A DNA stretch of 50,310 nucleotides from Bifidobacterium stellenboschense (GTDB lineage: Bacteria > Actinomycetota > Actinomycetes > Actinomycetales > Bifidobacteriaceae): positions 1 to 50,310 of the forward strand of contig NZ_JGZP01000028.1 of NCBI RefSeq assembly GCF_000741785.1. The letters are read 5' to 3'. Of this stretch, positions 8,006 through 16,991 are shown piece after piece; the stretch's first letter is position 1, and every line of letters starts with the position of its first letter. Under the pieces are notes generated by a model, which worked only from the letters and a program-made list of their open reading frames with translations, made no database searches and was not told where the DNA came from. The position numbers and the translations under genes are program-made.

Positions 8006-8053
8006 AAAAGCACCCCCCGTAAGCGAGTTAGCTCGCTTACGAGGGGTGCTTTC
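8006..8053. terminator. strong intrinsic terminator after the RNA modules
   Basis: A long stem of about 20 bp (AAAGCACCCC then CGTAAGCGAG, closed by TTA) ends in TTTC and starts after AAAA, so it can work in both directions. Confidence 0.85.
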
Positions 8054-8073
8054 GGCTGAATGATTGAGGAGTC

Positions 8074-8124
8074 TGGGCGTCTGACGGACAACAACAGGCA
8101 ACGACGATGTCCGCCAGACGCCCA
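8074..8124. terminator. second long hairpin, probably terminating the alpha-glucosidase gene
   Basis: A 17-bp stem with one mismatch (TGGGCGTCTGACGGACA against its complement) sits 41 bp beyond the stop codon of the minus-strand alpha-glucosidase gene. Confidence 0.6.
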
Positions 8125-8165
8125 AACGGTGGAGCGGTGCTTGTAAAAGTCGCCGCCCCGGCGCC

Positions 8166-10076
8166 TTAGCGCACGAGCCAGGCGGTGGTGTCCTGCGGAA
8201 GTCGGCCGTCGTCGGTGAGCGGTGCGGAGGAGAGGATCACCGCGCTGTCGTCGGGCAGGGCTGCCGGTTCGGCGCCGAAGTTGGTCACCGAGGTGAGCGT
8301 GCGGCCTTCGGCCGCCGGGCGCGCGTAGGCGATGACGTCATCGCCGAAGCCGAACGTTCCGTCGGCGGTGTTGTCCTCGTCCCCGCGATCCAGCCAGTCG
8401 ACCGTCGAGGTGTCGCCGGTCGCGGTGAGGAGCTTCGCGCGCAACGCCAGCGCGCGACGGTAGAGGTTGAGCATCGACCCCTCGTCGGCGGATTCGACGT
8501 CCACCGCGTAGTCCTTGAACCACAACGGCTGCGGCAGATGCGGTTCGGCGGCCGGCGTGCCGTCGGCGCGCGTGGCGGGGGAGAAGCCGAACGAGGTGCC
8601 GGCGGCGAAACGCGGCGACCATGCGGCGTGGTCCGGGCCGGTGGGAGATGCGTCCGCCGGGGCTGTGCCGGACTGAGCGGCCGCCGCAGGATCTGACGCG
8701 TCCGGCGTGGAGTTCGGCGTGGAGCCTGACGTGGAATCCGATGCGCCCGCACGGTCGTCCGCAACCCACGGCAGCGGCACGCGGCAGCCGTCGCGGCCTT
8801 TGTCCGTGAAGTTGCGGCGCGTGTTGAACGGCGTGGGATCCTCCAGACGGTCCCACGGGATGTCCGCCACCTCGAACAGGCCCAGCTCCTCGCCCTGGTA
8901 GATGTACACGGAGCCAGGCAACGTCAGCTCCATGAGCGCGGCGGCGCGTGCCCGCCGCGTGCCGAGCGCGCGGTCCTCGGTGTACGAGGCGCCGTCGCGC
9001 AGCAGCCAGTCGTGCGCGAGCTGATGGTAGACGGGTCCCTTCACCTGCGGCAGGCCGTAGCGCGAGGGGCTGCGCGGCACGTCATGGTTGTTCATCACCC
9101 ATGTGGTGGTCGAGTCGCCGGTCTCGGCGGCGGCCTCAAGACCGTGGCGGATGGCCGCGCGGAACTCGTCCACGTCCCAGTTCGCCTCGGCGAACTCGAA
9201 GTTGAACACCTGTCCCAGCTCGTCGGTCGCCGCGTACAGGTGTTGGTGCTCGGGCACCACCCACGCCTCGCCCACGGCGAAACGCGGCGGATCGTACTCG
9301 TCGAACACCTTGCGCCATTCGCGGTAGATCTCGTGCACCTCGCGACGGTCCCACAGCGGGCTGGTGAAATCGTGGCACAGCACCTGCTGCACGGCGTCCG
9401 CGGGCATGTCCGCAAGCGGGGTGCTTTCCAGGTCCTTGGCCAGACCGTGCGCCACGTCGATGCGGAAGCCGTCGGCTCCGTGGTCGGACCAGAACCGCAG
9501 GGTCTTCCTGAACTCCTCGTGCACGTCCGGGTTCCTCCAGTTGAGGTCCGGCTGCTCCTTGGCGAAGATGTGCAGATACCACTGGCCGTCGTCGACCCGC
9601 TGCCACGCCGGCCCGCCGAACAACGACTGCCAGTCGTTCGGCGGCAGCTCGCCGTGCTCCCCGCGGCCCTCGCGGAAGATGTAGCGGTCGCGCGCGGCGG
9701 AGCCTCGGCCGGCGGCCAGCGCCTCGCGGAACATCGCATGCTTGTCCGCCGTGTGGTTCGGCACGATGTCCACGATCACCTTGATGCCGGCCCCGTGCGC
9801 GGCGGCGACCATCGCGTCGAAATCGGCCATCGTGCCGAGACGCGGGTCCACGTTGCGGTAGTCGATGACGTCGTAGCCGCCGTCGGCGAGGTCCGAGGGA
9901 TAGAACGGCGAAAGCCACACGGCGTCCACGCCGAGGTCCTTGAGATAGTCCATCTTCTCGGTCACGCCGGCGATGTCTCCCAGGCCGTCGCCGTTCACGT
10001 CCTTGAAGCTGCGCGGGTACACCTGATAGACGACGGCCTGCTTCCACCAGTCGTCGCGCTCGTTGTTCGCGGTCAT
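8166..10076 (-). CDS. GH13 alpha-glucosidase (AglA/oligo-1,6-glucosidase type)
   Basis: The 636-residue cytoplasmic enzyme begins with DWWKQAVVYQVYPRSFKD, the GH13 alpha-glucosidase opening. The four conserved regions are present: DIVPNHTAD, GFRIDVAHGLAKD (nucleophile Asp), VGEAWV (acid Glu) and MNNHDVPRSPSRYG (transition-state Asp). It hydrolyses terminal alpha-glucosidic bonds of small oligosaccharides; family members in bifidobacteria are annotated as alpha-1,4- or alpha-1,6-acting. An insertion of about 45 residues rich in S, T, P, D and A (around residue 445-490) interrupts the region after the RRNFTDKGRDGCRVPLPW segment and makes the protein longer than usual. RBS AAAGGA precedes the start. 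There is no signal peptide. Confidence 0.88.
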   Translation of the reverse strand: MTANNERDDWWKQAVVYQVYPRSFKDVNGDGLGDIAGVTEKMDYLKDLGVDAVWLSPFYPSDLADGGYDVIDYRNVDPRLGTMADFDAMVAAAHGAGIKVIVDIVPNHTADKHAMFREALAAGRGSAARDRYIFREGRGEHGELPPNDWQSLFGGPAWQRVDDGQWYLHIFAKEQPDLNWRNPDVHEEFRKTLRFWSDHGADGFRIDVAHGLAKDLESTPLADMPADAVQQVLCHDFTSPLWDRREVHEIYREWRKVFDEYDPPRFAVGEAWVVPEHQHLYAATDELGQVFNFEFAEANWDVDEFRAAIRHGLEAAAETGDSTTTWVMNNHDVPRSPSRYGLPQVKGPVYHQLAHDWLLRDGASYTEDRALGTRRARAAALMELTLPGSVYIYQGEELGLFEVADIPWDRLEDPTPFNTRRNFTDKGRDGCRVPLPWVADDRAGASDSTSGSTPNSTPDASDPAAAAQSGTAPADASPTGPDHAAWSPRFAAGTSFGFSPATRADGTPAAEPHLPQPLWFKDYAVDVESADEGSMLNLYRRALALRAKLLTATGDTSTVDWLDRGDEDNTADGTFGFGDDVIAYARPAAEGRTLTSVTNFGAEPAALPDDSAVILSSAPLTDDGRLPQDTTAWLVR

Positions 10077-10261
10077 GACAGTCCTTTCCGTCTTCGGCGA
10101 TCGTTGCAGCCGATCGCCTTCGCGAATCCGCTTCGCGAATCGTCTTTGTCGATGGGCGTCGACGATTAGCGCTCTCCATCACCGTCGTCCGCCGTTCTCA
10201 CCCCCGCGTCTTCGAGCGGAGCGAGGGCGGAGGATACGGGTGGGCCGGTGACGCCGTTCGC

Positions 10262-10288
10262 CATTGATGATAACGATAGCATTCAATG
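10262..10288. promoter_or_regulatory. inverted repeat in the alpha-glucosidase promoter region
   Basis: CATTGA and TCAATG flank TGATAACGATAGCAT about 190 bp upstream of the start of the minus-strand alpha-glucosidase gene. The spacing and the central ACGATA suggest a regulator site, but no second copy was seen. Confidence 0.3.
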
Positions 10289-10416
10289 ATGCCGGATGCC
10301 GGATGCCGGATGCCGGGTGCCGGGTGCCGGGCGCTTCAGCCTAAGCCGGCTCAGGCTCCCGACTCGGCCTAAAGCGGCTCAGGTCTCCGACTCGGCCCAA
10401 ACCTGCTCAGGTCAAG
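10289..10416. repeat. tandem repeats in the intergenic gap
   Basis: Six 7-bp units (four ATGCCGG, two GTGCCGG) fill 10289-10330. They are followed by two and a half 28-bp units beginning CCTAAGCCGGCTCAGG (about 10340-10416). The rest of the 452-bp gap 10077-10528 holds a GC-rich stretch (CCCGCCCGGGCGG) and the terminator at 10478; no gene is apparent. Confidence 0.75.
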
Positions 10417-10477
10417 TCGGCTTCCCTCTCTGAGGGGGACCCGCCCGGGCGGCGAAAGCTGACTGAAGGGAGCGAAA

Positions 10478-10508
10478 GGCGGGCATCTGTTCACACGGAT
10501 GCCCGCCT
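10478..10508. terminator. terminator of the LacI gene at 10529
   Basis: A 10-bp perfect stem (GGCGGGCATC) with a 10-base loop lies just past the stop codon of the minus-strand regulator gene. Confidence 0.7.
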
Positions 10509-10528
10509 TATGATATCTGCCTTATCGA

Positions 10529-11575
10529 CTACCGCGCGTTCCAGTCGATGACCGTTTCGCGGCGGGTGATGCCGGTCGGATCGATGAGCTCGCAGTATGG
10601 CGCGGAGGTGTCGCCATCCAGACGCGAGAACAGTACTTCGATGGCGCGCTCGGAGAGCTCTTCGGGCCTGGTGGACACGTTGGTCACCGGCCATTGGAAG
10701 GATTGCGCGGCCATGTCGGAACAGTGCGACACCACAGAGACGTCCTGACCGGGAATCATGCCGCTCTCGGCCAGTTCTTGCAACAGCCATCCGGTAGGGC
10801 GAGGCTGCCTTACGATGATGCCCAGCCGGTCGTCGGCCTGCGCCAATACCTGCTGGAGTGTGCGGCGGATGCCGTCTTGTCCATTGCCCAGACGGGTCAC
10901 CAGGGCAATGGACAAGCCATAATGATGTGCGCGGTCACGGGCGCCCTCATAAAAGTCGTCTACGAACCGGAATCGTCCGCTGTCCTGATTGAGCACGTCA
11001 CCGATCATCACGATATGACGATGCCCTGTGCCGGCAAGTTCGTCCACCGCTTGCTGCGCGGCAAGTCGTGCGTTGAAATCAAGTACGTCAAGGCCCATGG
11101 CGTTGTCGGGGCGGCCGATCAGCACCACTGGCAGGTTCAATGCGGCGGCAGTGGGGATGCGTTCGTCATCCCTACGCACATCCATGAGGATGAACGCGTC
11201 GCAGATTGACTTACCGGCGAGACGCTGGAGCGCGGTCGTTCCCTCATGCGTGGTGTTGATGATGACATCGTAGTCGCGCTCGCGCGCTAGTTTGACGATG
11301 GCGTCGATGTACGGCGTGGTCTCGTTCGCATCAGTGATTTCGTTCATCTCGACGAACAGGGCGATGATGTTGGTCCGGCTTGTCCGCAATGTTCGCGCGC
11401 CTGCGTTCGGCTGGTAATTGAGCTTGCGCATCGCCTCCTGCACGCGCAGGCGTGTCGCTTCGGCCACCGTGCTTTTACCATTGATGACGAAAGACACGGT
11501 GCTTTGCGAGACTCCGGCCAGAGCCGCCACGTCTTTACTGGTCGGCGGTCGGTTGCCGTTGCGTTTGCCGTTCAT
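10529..11575 (-). CDS. LacI family transcriptional regulator (plant-glycan locus)
   Basis: The 348-residue repressor has the LacI helix-turn-helix near its N-terminus (SKDVAALAGVSQSTVSFVIN) and a sugar-binding effector domain. It differs from the other two LacI proteins in the window, having FVINGKSTVAEATRLRVQEA instead of the SRAFTRP type hinge, which fits a different operator. It is the second gene of a probable two-gene unit, 86 bp downstream of the GH31 gene. The AATACGTATT palindromes at 13293, 13508 and 20436 are the best candidate binding sites, by location. Confidence 0.9.
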   Translation of the reverse strand: MNGKRNGNRPPTSKDVAALAGVSQSTVSFVINGKSTVAEATRLRVQEAMRKLNYQPNAGARTLRTSRTNIIALFVEMNEITDANETTPYIDAIVKLARERDYDVIINTTHEGTTALQRLAGKSICDAFILMDVRRDDERIPTAAALNLPVVLIGRPDNAMGLDVLDFNARLAAQQAVDELAGTGHRHIVMIGDVLNQDSGRFRFVDDFYEGARDRAHHYGLSIALVTRLGNGQDGIRRTLQQVLAQADDRLGIIVRQPRPTGWLLQELAESGMIPGQDVSVVSHCSDMAAQSFQWPVTNVSTRPEELSERAIEVLFSRLDGDTSAPYCELIDPTGITRRETVIDWNAR

Positions 11576-11661
11576 GATGACCTTTGCTTGGTACTTCAGT
11601 GAGATATTGCTGATGCCAGTCTACCGAGACTGCCTGCTGGGTAGGTAATGTCCGATGACGA

Positions 11662-13227
11662 TTAATCCTCGCGCATATACCGAGGTATGCGGTTGAGCGG
11701 GCAGTCGGTGCGGATCTCGGCAGGTCCTTCGACCAATTCGCCGGTGTCAGAGCGCCAATGGCCTTCCGGAATCGTGACAGTACGGTTTGAAACACCTTGC
11801 TGCAGACATGGTGCCACAATCAGGCGGTCTCCAAGCAGGAACTGGTCGGTGATTTCCGTCAGCGCTGGATAGTGGTAGGCCATCGGGCGGATGATTGGGT
11901 CACCGGTTTCGGCGGCATGGTGGGCGAGTTGCTCGATAAGCGGCATATGCTGTTCGCGAATGTGCAATGCCTCGTTGACTGCTTCCAGATGCTCGCTGTC
12001 CAGCACGCGCGAGGGCGAGACGGAGAACTGCATCATCGGTGACAGTGCCGCGATCTGCGCATAGCGGACGAAGAACTCCTGGTCGACGCCCGAATGCTTG
12101 GCGCTGTTGACCTCACCTCCACCGATCATATCCGGGCAGACGAAGGCGTGTCCGATCATGCCCTGAGCGAGCATTTCGGGGATGAGCGAGCCGATGCCGT
12201 TGGCGTCCCATGTGGCCGGCTTGTCCTGGAGTCGTTGGGCCAATGGCTGGCCGCCCATCTTCCAGCATGCGCGGAATTCGTTGAACGGGTAGTGTACGCC
12301 GATTCTCGCCCATTGCTCGCACAAGTCGTTGGAAGTCATGGGTGCGTATGGGCGGTCGTCCTCATGGAAGTCGTACAGGTCGGCACCGTCGAACTTGAAT
12401 CCGTCGACACCGAGTTCGCACAATGCGTCGAGACGCTCTCGGACCCATTGGGTGGCTTGTGGATTGCTCAGATCGAGCACGGCACTCAGCCCGTTCCACC
12501 AGCGGCGGATGGCGGTGCGTCCGTTTTTGTCCTGAAGCATCAGCCCTTGTTCCTCCAGCTCTCGGAACACGGCCGAATCCGGGCTGACGAACGGCACCAG
12601 CCACACAATCACATCAAAGCCTTTGGCATGCAGGACGTCCAGCATCGACTTCGGATCGGGGAACGTGGCCGGATCGAACGTCCATGTGCCGTAGTCTGGG
12701 CTCCATTTGTCGTCGATCATGATGACGCCTGCGGGCATGCCGGCGTCCAGCATGGCGTCCGCATAGTCGAGTGCCGCCTGCTGGGTGGGCCGGTAAGGCA
12801 TCTCGATCCACGTGTTGTACTGCGGCTTGGTGAACATCTCAATCGCGGGGGTCTTGCCGGAAGGGGGGAAGAATCGCCCGCAGGCGGCGCGGTAGGCGGC
12901 GCGGAGCGTGCCCTCTCCGGTACTGGTCTCCGTGGCTGCTTCGCTGATGATTTCGGCATCGGAGGCCACTGTGAGCGTGCCTTCATGGAAGGAGAACGTC
13001 AACGGTTGCTCGCTCCAGACGAATCGGCCTTTGGTGGAGACCAGCAGCGGCGCGCTTTGGTTGGAGGCCTCCGGCAGTTGTCCTGGTTCATGCTTCCAGG
13101 TGGATAGGTTGCGGGTGATGGTTGCGGTGCCGTAAGGCATGAACCTGCCGTCGGCTACTTTCCCTCCCCACCAGCGTTCGCCGGGAAGAAGGTCCGTGGC
13201 GAACGAGTATTGCGTTGTGGTGTTCAT
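11662..13227 (-). CDS. GH31 family glycosidase
   Basis: The 521-residue protein has no signal peptide, so it should act on imported oligosaccharides. The central TIM barrel shows GVIMIDDKWSPDYGTWTFD, the catalytic segment ELGVDGFKFDGADLYDF (Asp of FKFDG as predicted nucleophile), and the GH31-type sheet region HYPALTEITDQFLLGDRLIVAPCL. It is shorter than classical GH31 alpha-glucosidases, lacking long N- and C-terminal beta domains, and may have another specificity such as alpha-galactoside or alpha-xyloside. GGGAG precedes the ATG at 13227; the longer frame to 13329 overlaps the operator region. It is divergent from the binding-protein gene at 13636. Confidence 0.75.
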   Translation of the reverse strand: MNTTTQYSFATDLLPGERWWGGKVADGRFMPYGTATITRNLSTWKHEPGQLPEASNQSAPLLVSTKGRFVWSEQPLTFSFHEGTLTVASDAEIISEAATETSTGEGTLRAAYRAACGRFFPPSGKTPAIEMFTKPQYNTWIEMPYRPTQQAALDYADAMLDAGMPAGVIMIDDKWSPDYGTWTFDPATFPDPKSMLDVLHAKGFDVIVWLVPFVSPDSAVFRELEEQGLMLQDKNGRTAIRRWWNGLSAVLDLSNPQATQWVRERLDALCELGVDGFKFDGADLYDFHEDDRPYAPMTSNDLCEQWARIGVHYPFNEFRACWKMGGQPLAQRLQDKPATWDANGIGSLIPEMLAQGMIGHAFVCPDMIGGGEVNSAKHSGVDQEFFVRYAQIAALSPMMQFSVSPSRVLDSEHLEAVNEALHIREQHMPLIEQLAHHAAETGDPIIRPMAYHYPALTEITDQFLLGDRLIVAPCLQQGVSNRTVTIPEGHWRSDTGELVEGPAEIRTDCPLNRIPRYMRED

Positions 13228-13292
13228 GTTGTGTGCTCCCTCGGTGGACGTCGATGTGCTGAGCAGGCTGCTATGCCCCGCTGTTACGGATT

Positions 13293-13304
13293 TAATACGT
13301 ATTA
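13293..13304. promoter_or_regulatory. palindromic operator TAATACGTATTA (GH31 side)
   Basis: A perfect 12-bp palindrome lies 66 bp upstream of the GH31 start in the divergent promoter region. The same core occurs at 13508-13517 and 20437-20445. Confidence 0.65.
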
Positions 13305-13507
13305 TGTATTTGATGAAATGAGCGCGCAACTATCGGCGTGGCGCGGCTCGCTGTTGACTGTCTGGGTGACTGTCTGCTGTTTTCCCGATTGTGTAGACAT
13401 GCTTTTAATCACTGTAATTGCAACGGTTTGTGTCGTGTTGTGCTGTGTGACACGCCGATTCTTGCGTGCGCGCGATGCGGGTGGCATACTGAAGCCACGT
13501 ACAAATC

Positions 13508-13517
13508 AATACGTATT
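13508..13517. promoter_or_regulatory. palindromic operator AATACGTATT (ABC side)
   Basis: A perfect 10-bp palindrome lies 119 bp upstream of the binding-protein start, on the other side of the 408-bp divergent region 13228-13635. No gene was seen between the operators. Confidence 0.65.
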
Positions 13518-13635
13518 AACAAAACTTCATCAAGGTTATTTTGAAGCCAAAGGCGTCGATGCCGGAGCGCTTCGGAATGCCATGACGATTGTCCGATGCC
13601 GGAGCAGACATCGGTCCCTTAGGAAAGGAAAGACC

Positions 13636-14877
13636 ATGAAGTTCTCCAAGATGCTAGTTGCCGCGGCGGCAACGGTGGCGATGATTGTGCCGCTCGCCGC
13701 TTGCGGCGGTGGTGCTGCCGACAGTGGCAAGACCACCATCACCTACTTCTCATGGAACAACGAGAAGATGATGAGCCCGATCGTCAAGGCGTTCGAGGAA
13801 GCCAACCCCGACATCAAGGTGGAGATGAGCGCCGCCCAGGGCCAGGCCACCGATTACGCGCAGACCCTCACCACCCGCGTGGCCGGCGGCCAGGTGCCGG
13901 ACGTGTTCCACATGTCCATTGAGACCCGCAACGAAGTGCTCGACGCCGGACTCGCCCGCGACATCACCAACGAGGACTTCGTGAAGAACCTGCCGAAGTC
14001 CCAGACCGACCTGTACACCCGTGACGGCAAGGTCTACGGCATGTCCCCGACCGCTTGGATCGGTGGCATCGTCTACAACAAGGACCTGCTGAAGGAGGTC
14101 GGCTACGACTCCGTCCCCGAGACCCTCGATGAATTCATCGACCTCGGCAAGAAGCTGCAGGAAAAGAACATCACCCCGTACATGGAAGACATGAGCGTGG
14201 TCTCTGGATCCTTCCAGCCGATGCTGGGCGGCTACTACGCCAAGCAGGGCATCGAGACCTCCAAGTGGCCCGAGCTTGATGAGGGCGGCAAGTTCTCCGA
14301 GCAGTGGACCCCGGTGCTCAAGCAGTGGACGAAGCTCGTCGACTCCGGCACCCTGCCCAAGGAGACCGTTGGCGTGAGCGCCGACCAGATCAAGCAGAAC
14401 TTCATGACCGGCCAGCTGGCCATGTTCCGTTCCGGCCCGTGGGACTTCGCCGACCTTGACTCCTCCGGCGTCGACTACGGTGTCGCGGCCTTCCCGGCGG
14501 TTGATGGCGGTCAGCCCTACGTCGGCGGTGGCCCTGACTCCCCGTTCGTGATCAGCTCCAAGGCCGAAGGCGCCAAGCTGGACGCCGCCAAGAAGTTCGT
14601 CGCCTTCATGAACAGCGAGGCCGGCCTCAAGCTCGAGGAGAAGTACATCAACCAGATTTCCGTCTCTCCGGAATACAAGGCCGATGTGGCTCCGCAGCTC
14701 AAGGACCTGTACGACAAGTACATCACCAAGGGCGACTTCTACTGGTCCAACTGGAGCCGTGACGGCAACGTGATGGGTCAGGAGATGGCCTCCCAGTTCC
14801 AGCTGCTCGTGCAGGGTCAGGCTTCGGTCGACGACGTCACCAAGGCGCTGGACGCCAAGTGGACCGAATCCAAGTAA
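13636..14877 (+). CDS. sugar ABC transporter, extracellular binding lipoprotein (plant-glycan locus)
   Basis: The 413-residue protein has a lipoprotein signal with lipobox LAAC (Cys about residue 23), then a CUT1 binding-protein fold: ITYFSWNNEKMMSPIVKAFEEANP, a hinge with YGMSPTAWIGGIVYNKDLL, and the ligand lobe with FMTGQLAMFRSGPWDF. It should deliver an oligosaccharide to the permeases at 15149-16944. An AGGAAAGGAAAG ribosome site precedes the ATG. It has its own promoter region with the TACGTA palindromes and is separated from the permeases by two hairpins, a common arrangement that makes the binding protein more abundant than the membrane part. Confidence 0.9.
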   Translation: MKFSKMLVAAAATVAMIVPLAACGGGAADSGKTTITYFSWNNEKMMSPIVKAFEEANPDIKVEMSAAQGQATDYAQTLTTRVAGGQVPDVFHMSIETRNEVLDAGLARDITNEDFVKNLPKSQTDLYTRDGKVYGMSPTAWIGGIVYNKDLLKEVGYDSVPETLDEFIDLGKKLQEKNITPYMEDMSVVSGSFQPMLGGYYAKQGIETSKWPELDEGGKFSEQWTPVLKQWTKLVDSGTLPKETVGVSADQIKQNFMTGQLAMFRSGPWDFADLDSSGVDYGVAAFPAVDGGQPYVGGGPDSPFVISSKAEGAKLDAAKKFVAFMNSEAGLKLEEKYINQISVSPEYKADVAPQLKDLYDKYITKGDFYWSNWSRDGNVMGQEMASQFQLLVQGQASVDDVTKALDAKWTESK

Positions 14878-14942
14878 TCTGACCGCAGGCATCTAAGCCA
14901 TATGGTGCGACTCAATCGCACCCCTACAAATCCAATCATCGG

Positions 14943-15004
14943 ATCCGGGCCGGCGGGCGTCAGCTGTTCGGCGGCTAGTCGAGAGGCCGACTGCCGGCCC
15001 GGAT
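14943..15004 (+). terminator. hairpin between binding protein and permeases (first)
   Basis: A 12-bp stem (ATCCGGGCCGGC with its complement) encloses a second small stem (AGTCG/CGACT). A pyrimidine-rich tract, not a clean T run, follows. It is probably a partial terminator or an mRNA-stabilising structure. Confidence 0.55.
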
Positions 15005-15054
15005 TGCCTCTACATACCCTAAAACCTCCTTCCTTCTCTTCCTCTTCTCCGATC

Positions 15055-15094
15055 GTTCGGGCGGGTGCGACAACCAGCCGTCGCCCGCCCGAAC
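15055..15094 (+). terminator. hairpin between binding protein and permeases (second)
   Basis: A stem of 16 bp with one bulge (GTTCGGGCGGGTGCGAC against its complement) lies 54 bp before the permease start. Confidence 0.5.
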
Positions 15095-15148
15095 GGACGG
15101 ACTCCCTCCAACTTGTGACTTTGAAATCCCCAGAAAGGCAACGCTGAC

Positions 15149-16114
15149 ATGTCTCGTCATGACCAGTCGCAGGAAGTGCCTGCCGGTGCACCATCGGCTG
15201 GCGCGCCCGATGCCAAAACCCCTTGGTACAAAACCGGCAAATTCGCGGAATCCGCAGCGTCCACAGGATTCCTGTTCCCCATCATCGTGGTCTTCCTCGT
15301 GCTCTCCGCGGTACCGCTGGTACAGACCATCTACTACTCGTTCACCGATTTCAACGGTTTCCAGGCGCACCCGAACTTCGTAGGCCTGCAAAACTATCAG
15401 AAGGTGTTCACCGATCCCTCCCTGCTGGTCGGCCTCGGATTCACCGTGCTGTTCGCAGTGCTCACCACGTTGATCACCACCGTGCTGGCCATCCCGCTGG
15501 CAGTGGCGCTCAACTCCAAGTTCTATGGACGTTCGTTCGCCCGCTCCCTGTTCTTCTTCCTTGGTGTGCCTTCGCTGATCGTCCTCGGTCTGGTGTGGCA
15601 GTACATCCTCTCCCCGCTCAAGACCGGTGCATTGAACTCGGTGCTGATCTCCATGGGCCTCAAATCGGTGCCATGGCTTTCGGATAGCAACCTCGCACGC
15701 GGCGCCGTGATCTTCGTGGCCATCTGGGCCGCCGTCGGCTGGCATGCGACCCTGTATCTGGCCTATCTGCAGGCCGTGCCGAAGGATCTGTACGAACAGG
15801 CGTCCGTCGACGGAGCCAACGGGTTCCAGCAGTTCATCCACATCACCCTGCCGCAGCTGGTCCCCGGCATCGTGGTTTCCACGTTCCTGCTCATCACCAA
15901 CGGTCTGAAGGTCTACGACCTGCCCTTCGGCATGACCAAAGGCGGCCCCGGATACGCCACCAACACCATCACGCAGGCCATCATCGTCCAAGGTATTTCG
16001 CAATCCCAATACGGTCTGGGCTCGGCGCTTGCCGTGCTGTTCACGATTGCCTGCATGATCGTCGTGCTCGGCCAGCAGCTCCTCACCGGCATCATCACTA
16101 GGAGGTTCGCATGA
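15149..16114 (+). CDS. sugar ABC transporter permease (MalF-like)
   Basis: The 321-residue protein has a 30-residue hydrophilic N-terminus rich in A, P and G, then six predicted membrane helices beginning STGFLFPIIVVFLVLSAVPL. The EAA loop reads EQASVDGANGFQQFIHITLP. Late in the protein GMTKGGPGYATNT matches the MalF-type P-loop region. It overlaps the next permease gene by four bases (ATGA), so the two are translated together. Confidence 0.92.
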   Translation: MSRHDQSQEVPAGAPSAGAPDAKTPWYKTGKFAESAASTGFLFPIIVVFLVLSAVPLVQTIYYSFTDFNGFQAHPNFVGLQNYQKVFTDPSLLVGLGFTVLFAVLTTLITTVLAIPLAVALNSKFYGRSFARSLFFFLGVPSLIVLGLVWQYILSPLKTGALNSVLISMGLKSVPWLSDSNLARGAVIFVAIWAAVGWHATLYLAYLQAVPKDLYEQASVDGANGFQQFIHITLPQLVPGIVVSTFLLITNGLKVYDLPFGMTKGGPGYATNTITQAIIVQGISQSQYGLGSALAVLFTIACMIVVLGQQLLTGIITRRFA

Positions 16115-16944
16115 CACCGTCGCAACGTGCACAGGTCGGCAAGATCGTCCGCACCGTGCTTATCAATGGCCTGGCCATCATCATGGCCATCCCGCTCTAC
16201 TACATCGTCATCAACACCTTCAAAACCACGCTCGACATGGCCAAGTCCCCGTTCGGACTGCCCGAGCACTGGTCTCTGCAGCATTACGTCGACGTGTTCG
16301 GCACCCTGCCCATCGTGCAGAGCTTCATCAACTCGATCATCGTCACTGTGTTCGCCGTGTTCTTCGAGGTGATGATCGGGGCGCTCGCCGCTTACGGCAT
16401 GATCCTGCGCAACAGCAAGTTCACGGCGGCCGTCGGCGCCGTGCTGATGATCGCCTTCTGCATCCCCGTGCAGGCAACGCTGATCCCGCTGTACAAGATG
16501 GAAGCGTCGGTCGGCCTCGTGGACTCCCTCCTCGGTTTGATCATCCTGTACCTCGCCAACTCGATCTTCTGCTACATGCTGACCGTCGGCTACATGCGCA
16601 AGCTGCCGATGGAGGTCCTCGAGGCGGCCCGCATCGACGGCGCCGGTCCGTTCCGCATCTTCCGTGTGATCGTCTTGCCGATGATCACGCCGATCCTGGC
16701 CACCGTGGTCGTGTTCCAGACGCTGTCCACGTGGAACGACTTCATGCTGCCGAACATCTTCCTGACCTCGACCGATCTGCGTACAGTGATCCTGCAGGTG
16801 TACAACGCGATGGGCCAGTTCACCACCGATTGGCCGGCGTTCATGACCATCACCGTCATCGCCTTGGTTCCGGTCGTCATCTTCTTCATCTTCTGCCAGC
16901 GTTGGATCGTCTCCGGCCTCGTCGCCGGCTCGGTCAAGGGCTGA
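16111..16944 (+). CDS. sugar ABC transporter permease (MalG-like)
   Basis: The 277-residue protein has six predicted membrane helices, the EAA loop EAARIDGAGPFRIFRVIVLP, and the typical C-terminus QRWIVSGLVAGSVKG. It completes the second importer in the window. The transcript ends at the terminator just downstream, so the large surface glycosidase gene has its own promoter. Confidence 0.92.
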   Translation: MTPSQRAQVGKIVRTVLINGLAIIMAIPLYYIVINTFKTTLDMAKSPFGLPEHWSLQHYVDVFGTLPIVQSFINSIIVTVFAVFFEVMIGALAAYGMILRNSKFTAAVGAVLMIAFCIPVQATLIPLYKMEASVGLVDSLLGLIILYLANSIFCYMLTVGYMRKLPMEVLEAARIDGAGPFRIFRVIVLPMITPILATVVVFQTLSTWNDFMLPNIFLTSTDLRTVILQVYNAMGQFTTDWPAFMTITVIALVPVVIFFIFCQRWIVSGLVAGSVKG

Positions 16945-16951
16945 TCGGTTT

Positions 16952-16991
16952 TGCGGGAGAAGTCGAATGCTTCTCCCGCATCGTTGTTTTT
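16952..16991 (+). terminator. intrinsic terminator after the permease operon
   Basis: An 11-bp perfect stem (TGCGGGAGAAG) is followed by TCGTTGTTTTT. The remaining part of the 315-bp gap up to 17259 contains two copies of ACGCGAAGAAGC (about 17187-17216), one of them inside AACGCGAAGAAGCGTT, a possible regulator site. Confidence 0.85.

Noticed and set aside
15055..15094. Riboswitch before the permeases
   Set aside because: Only a simple long stem is visible; no conserved aptamer-like core was recognised.
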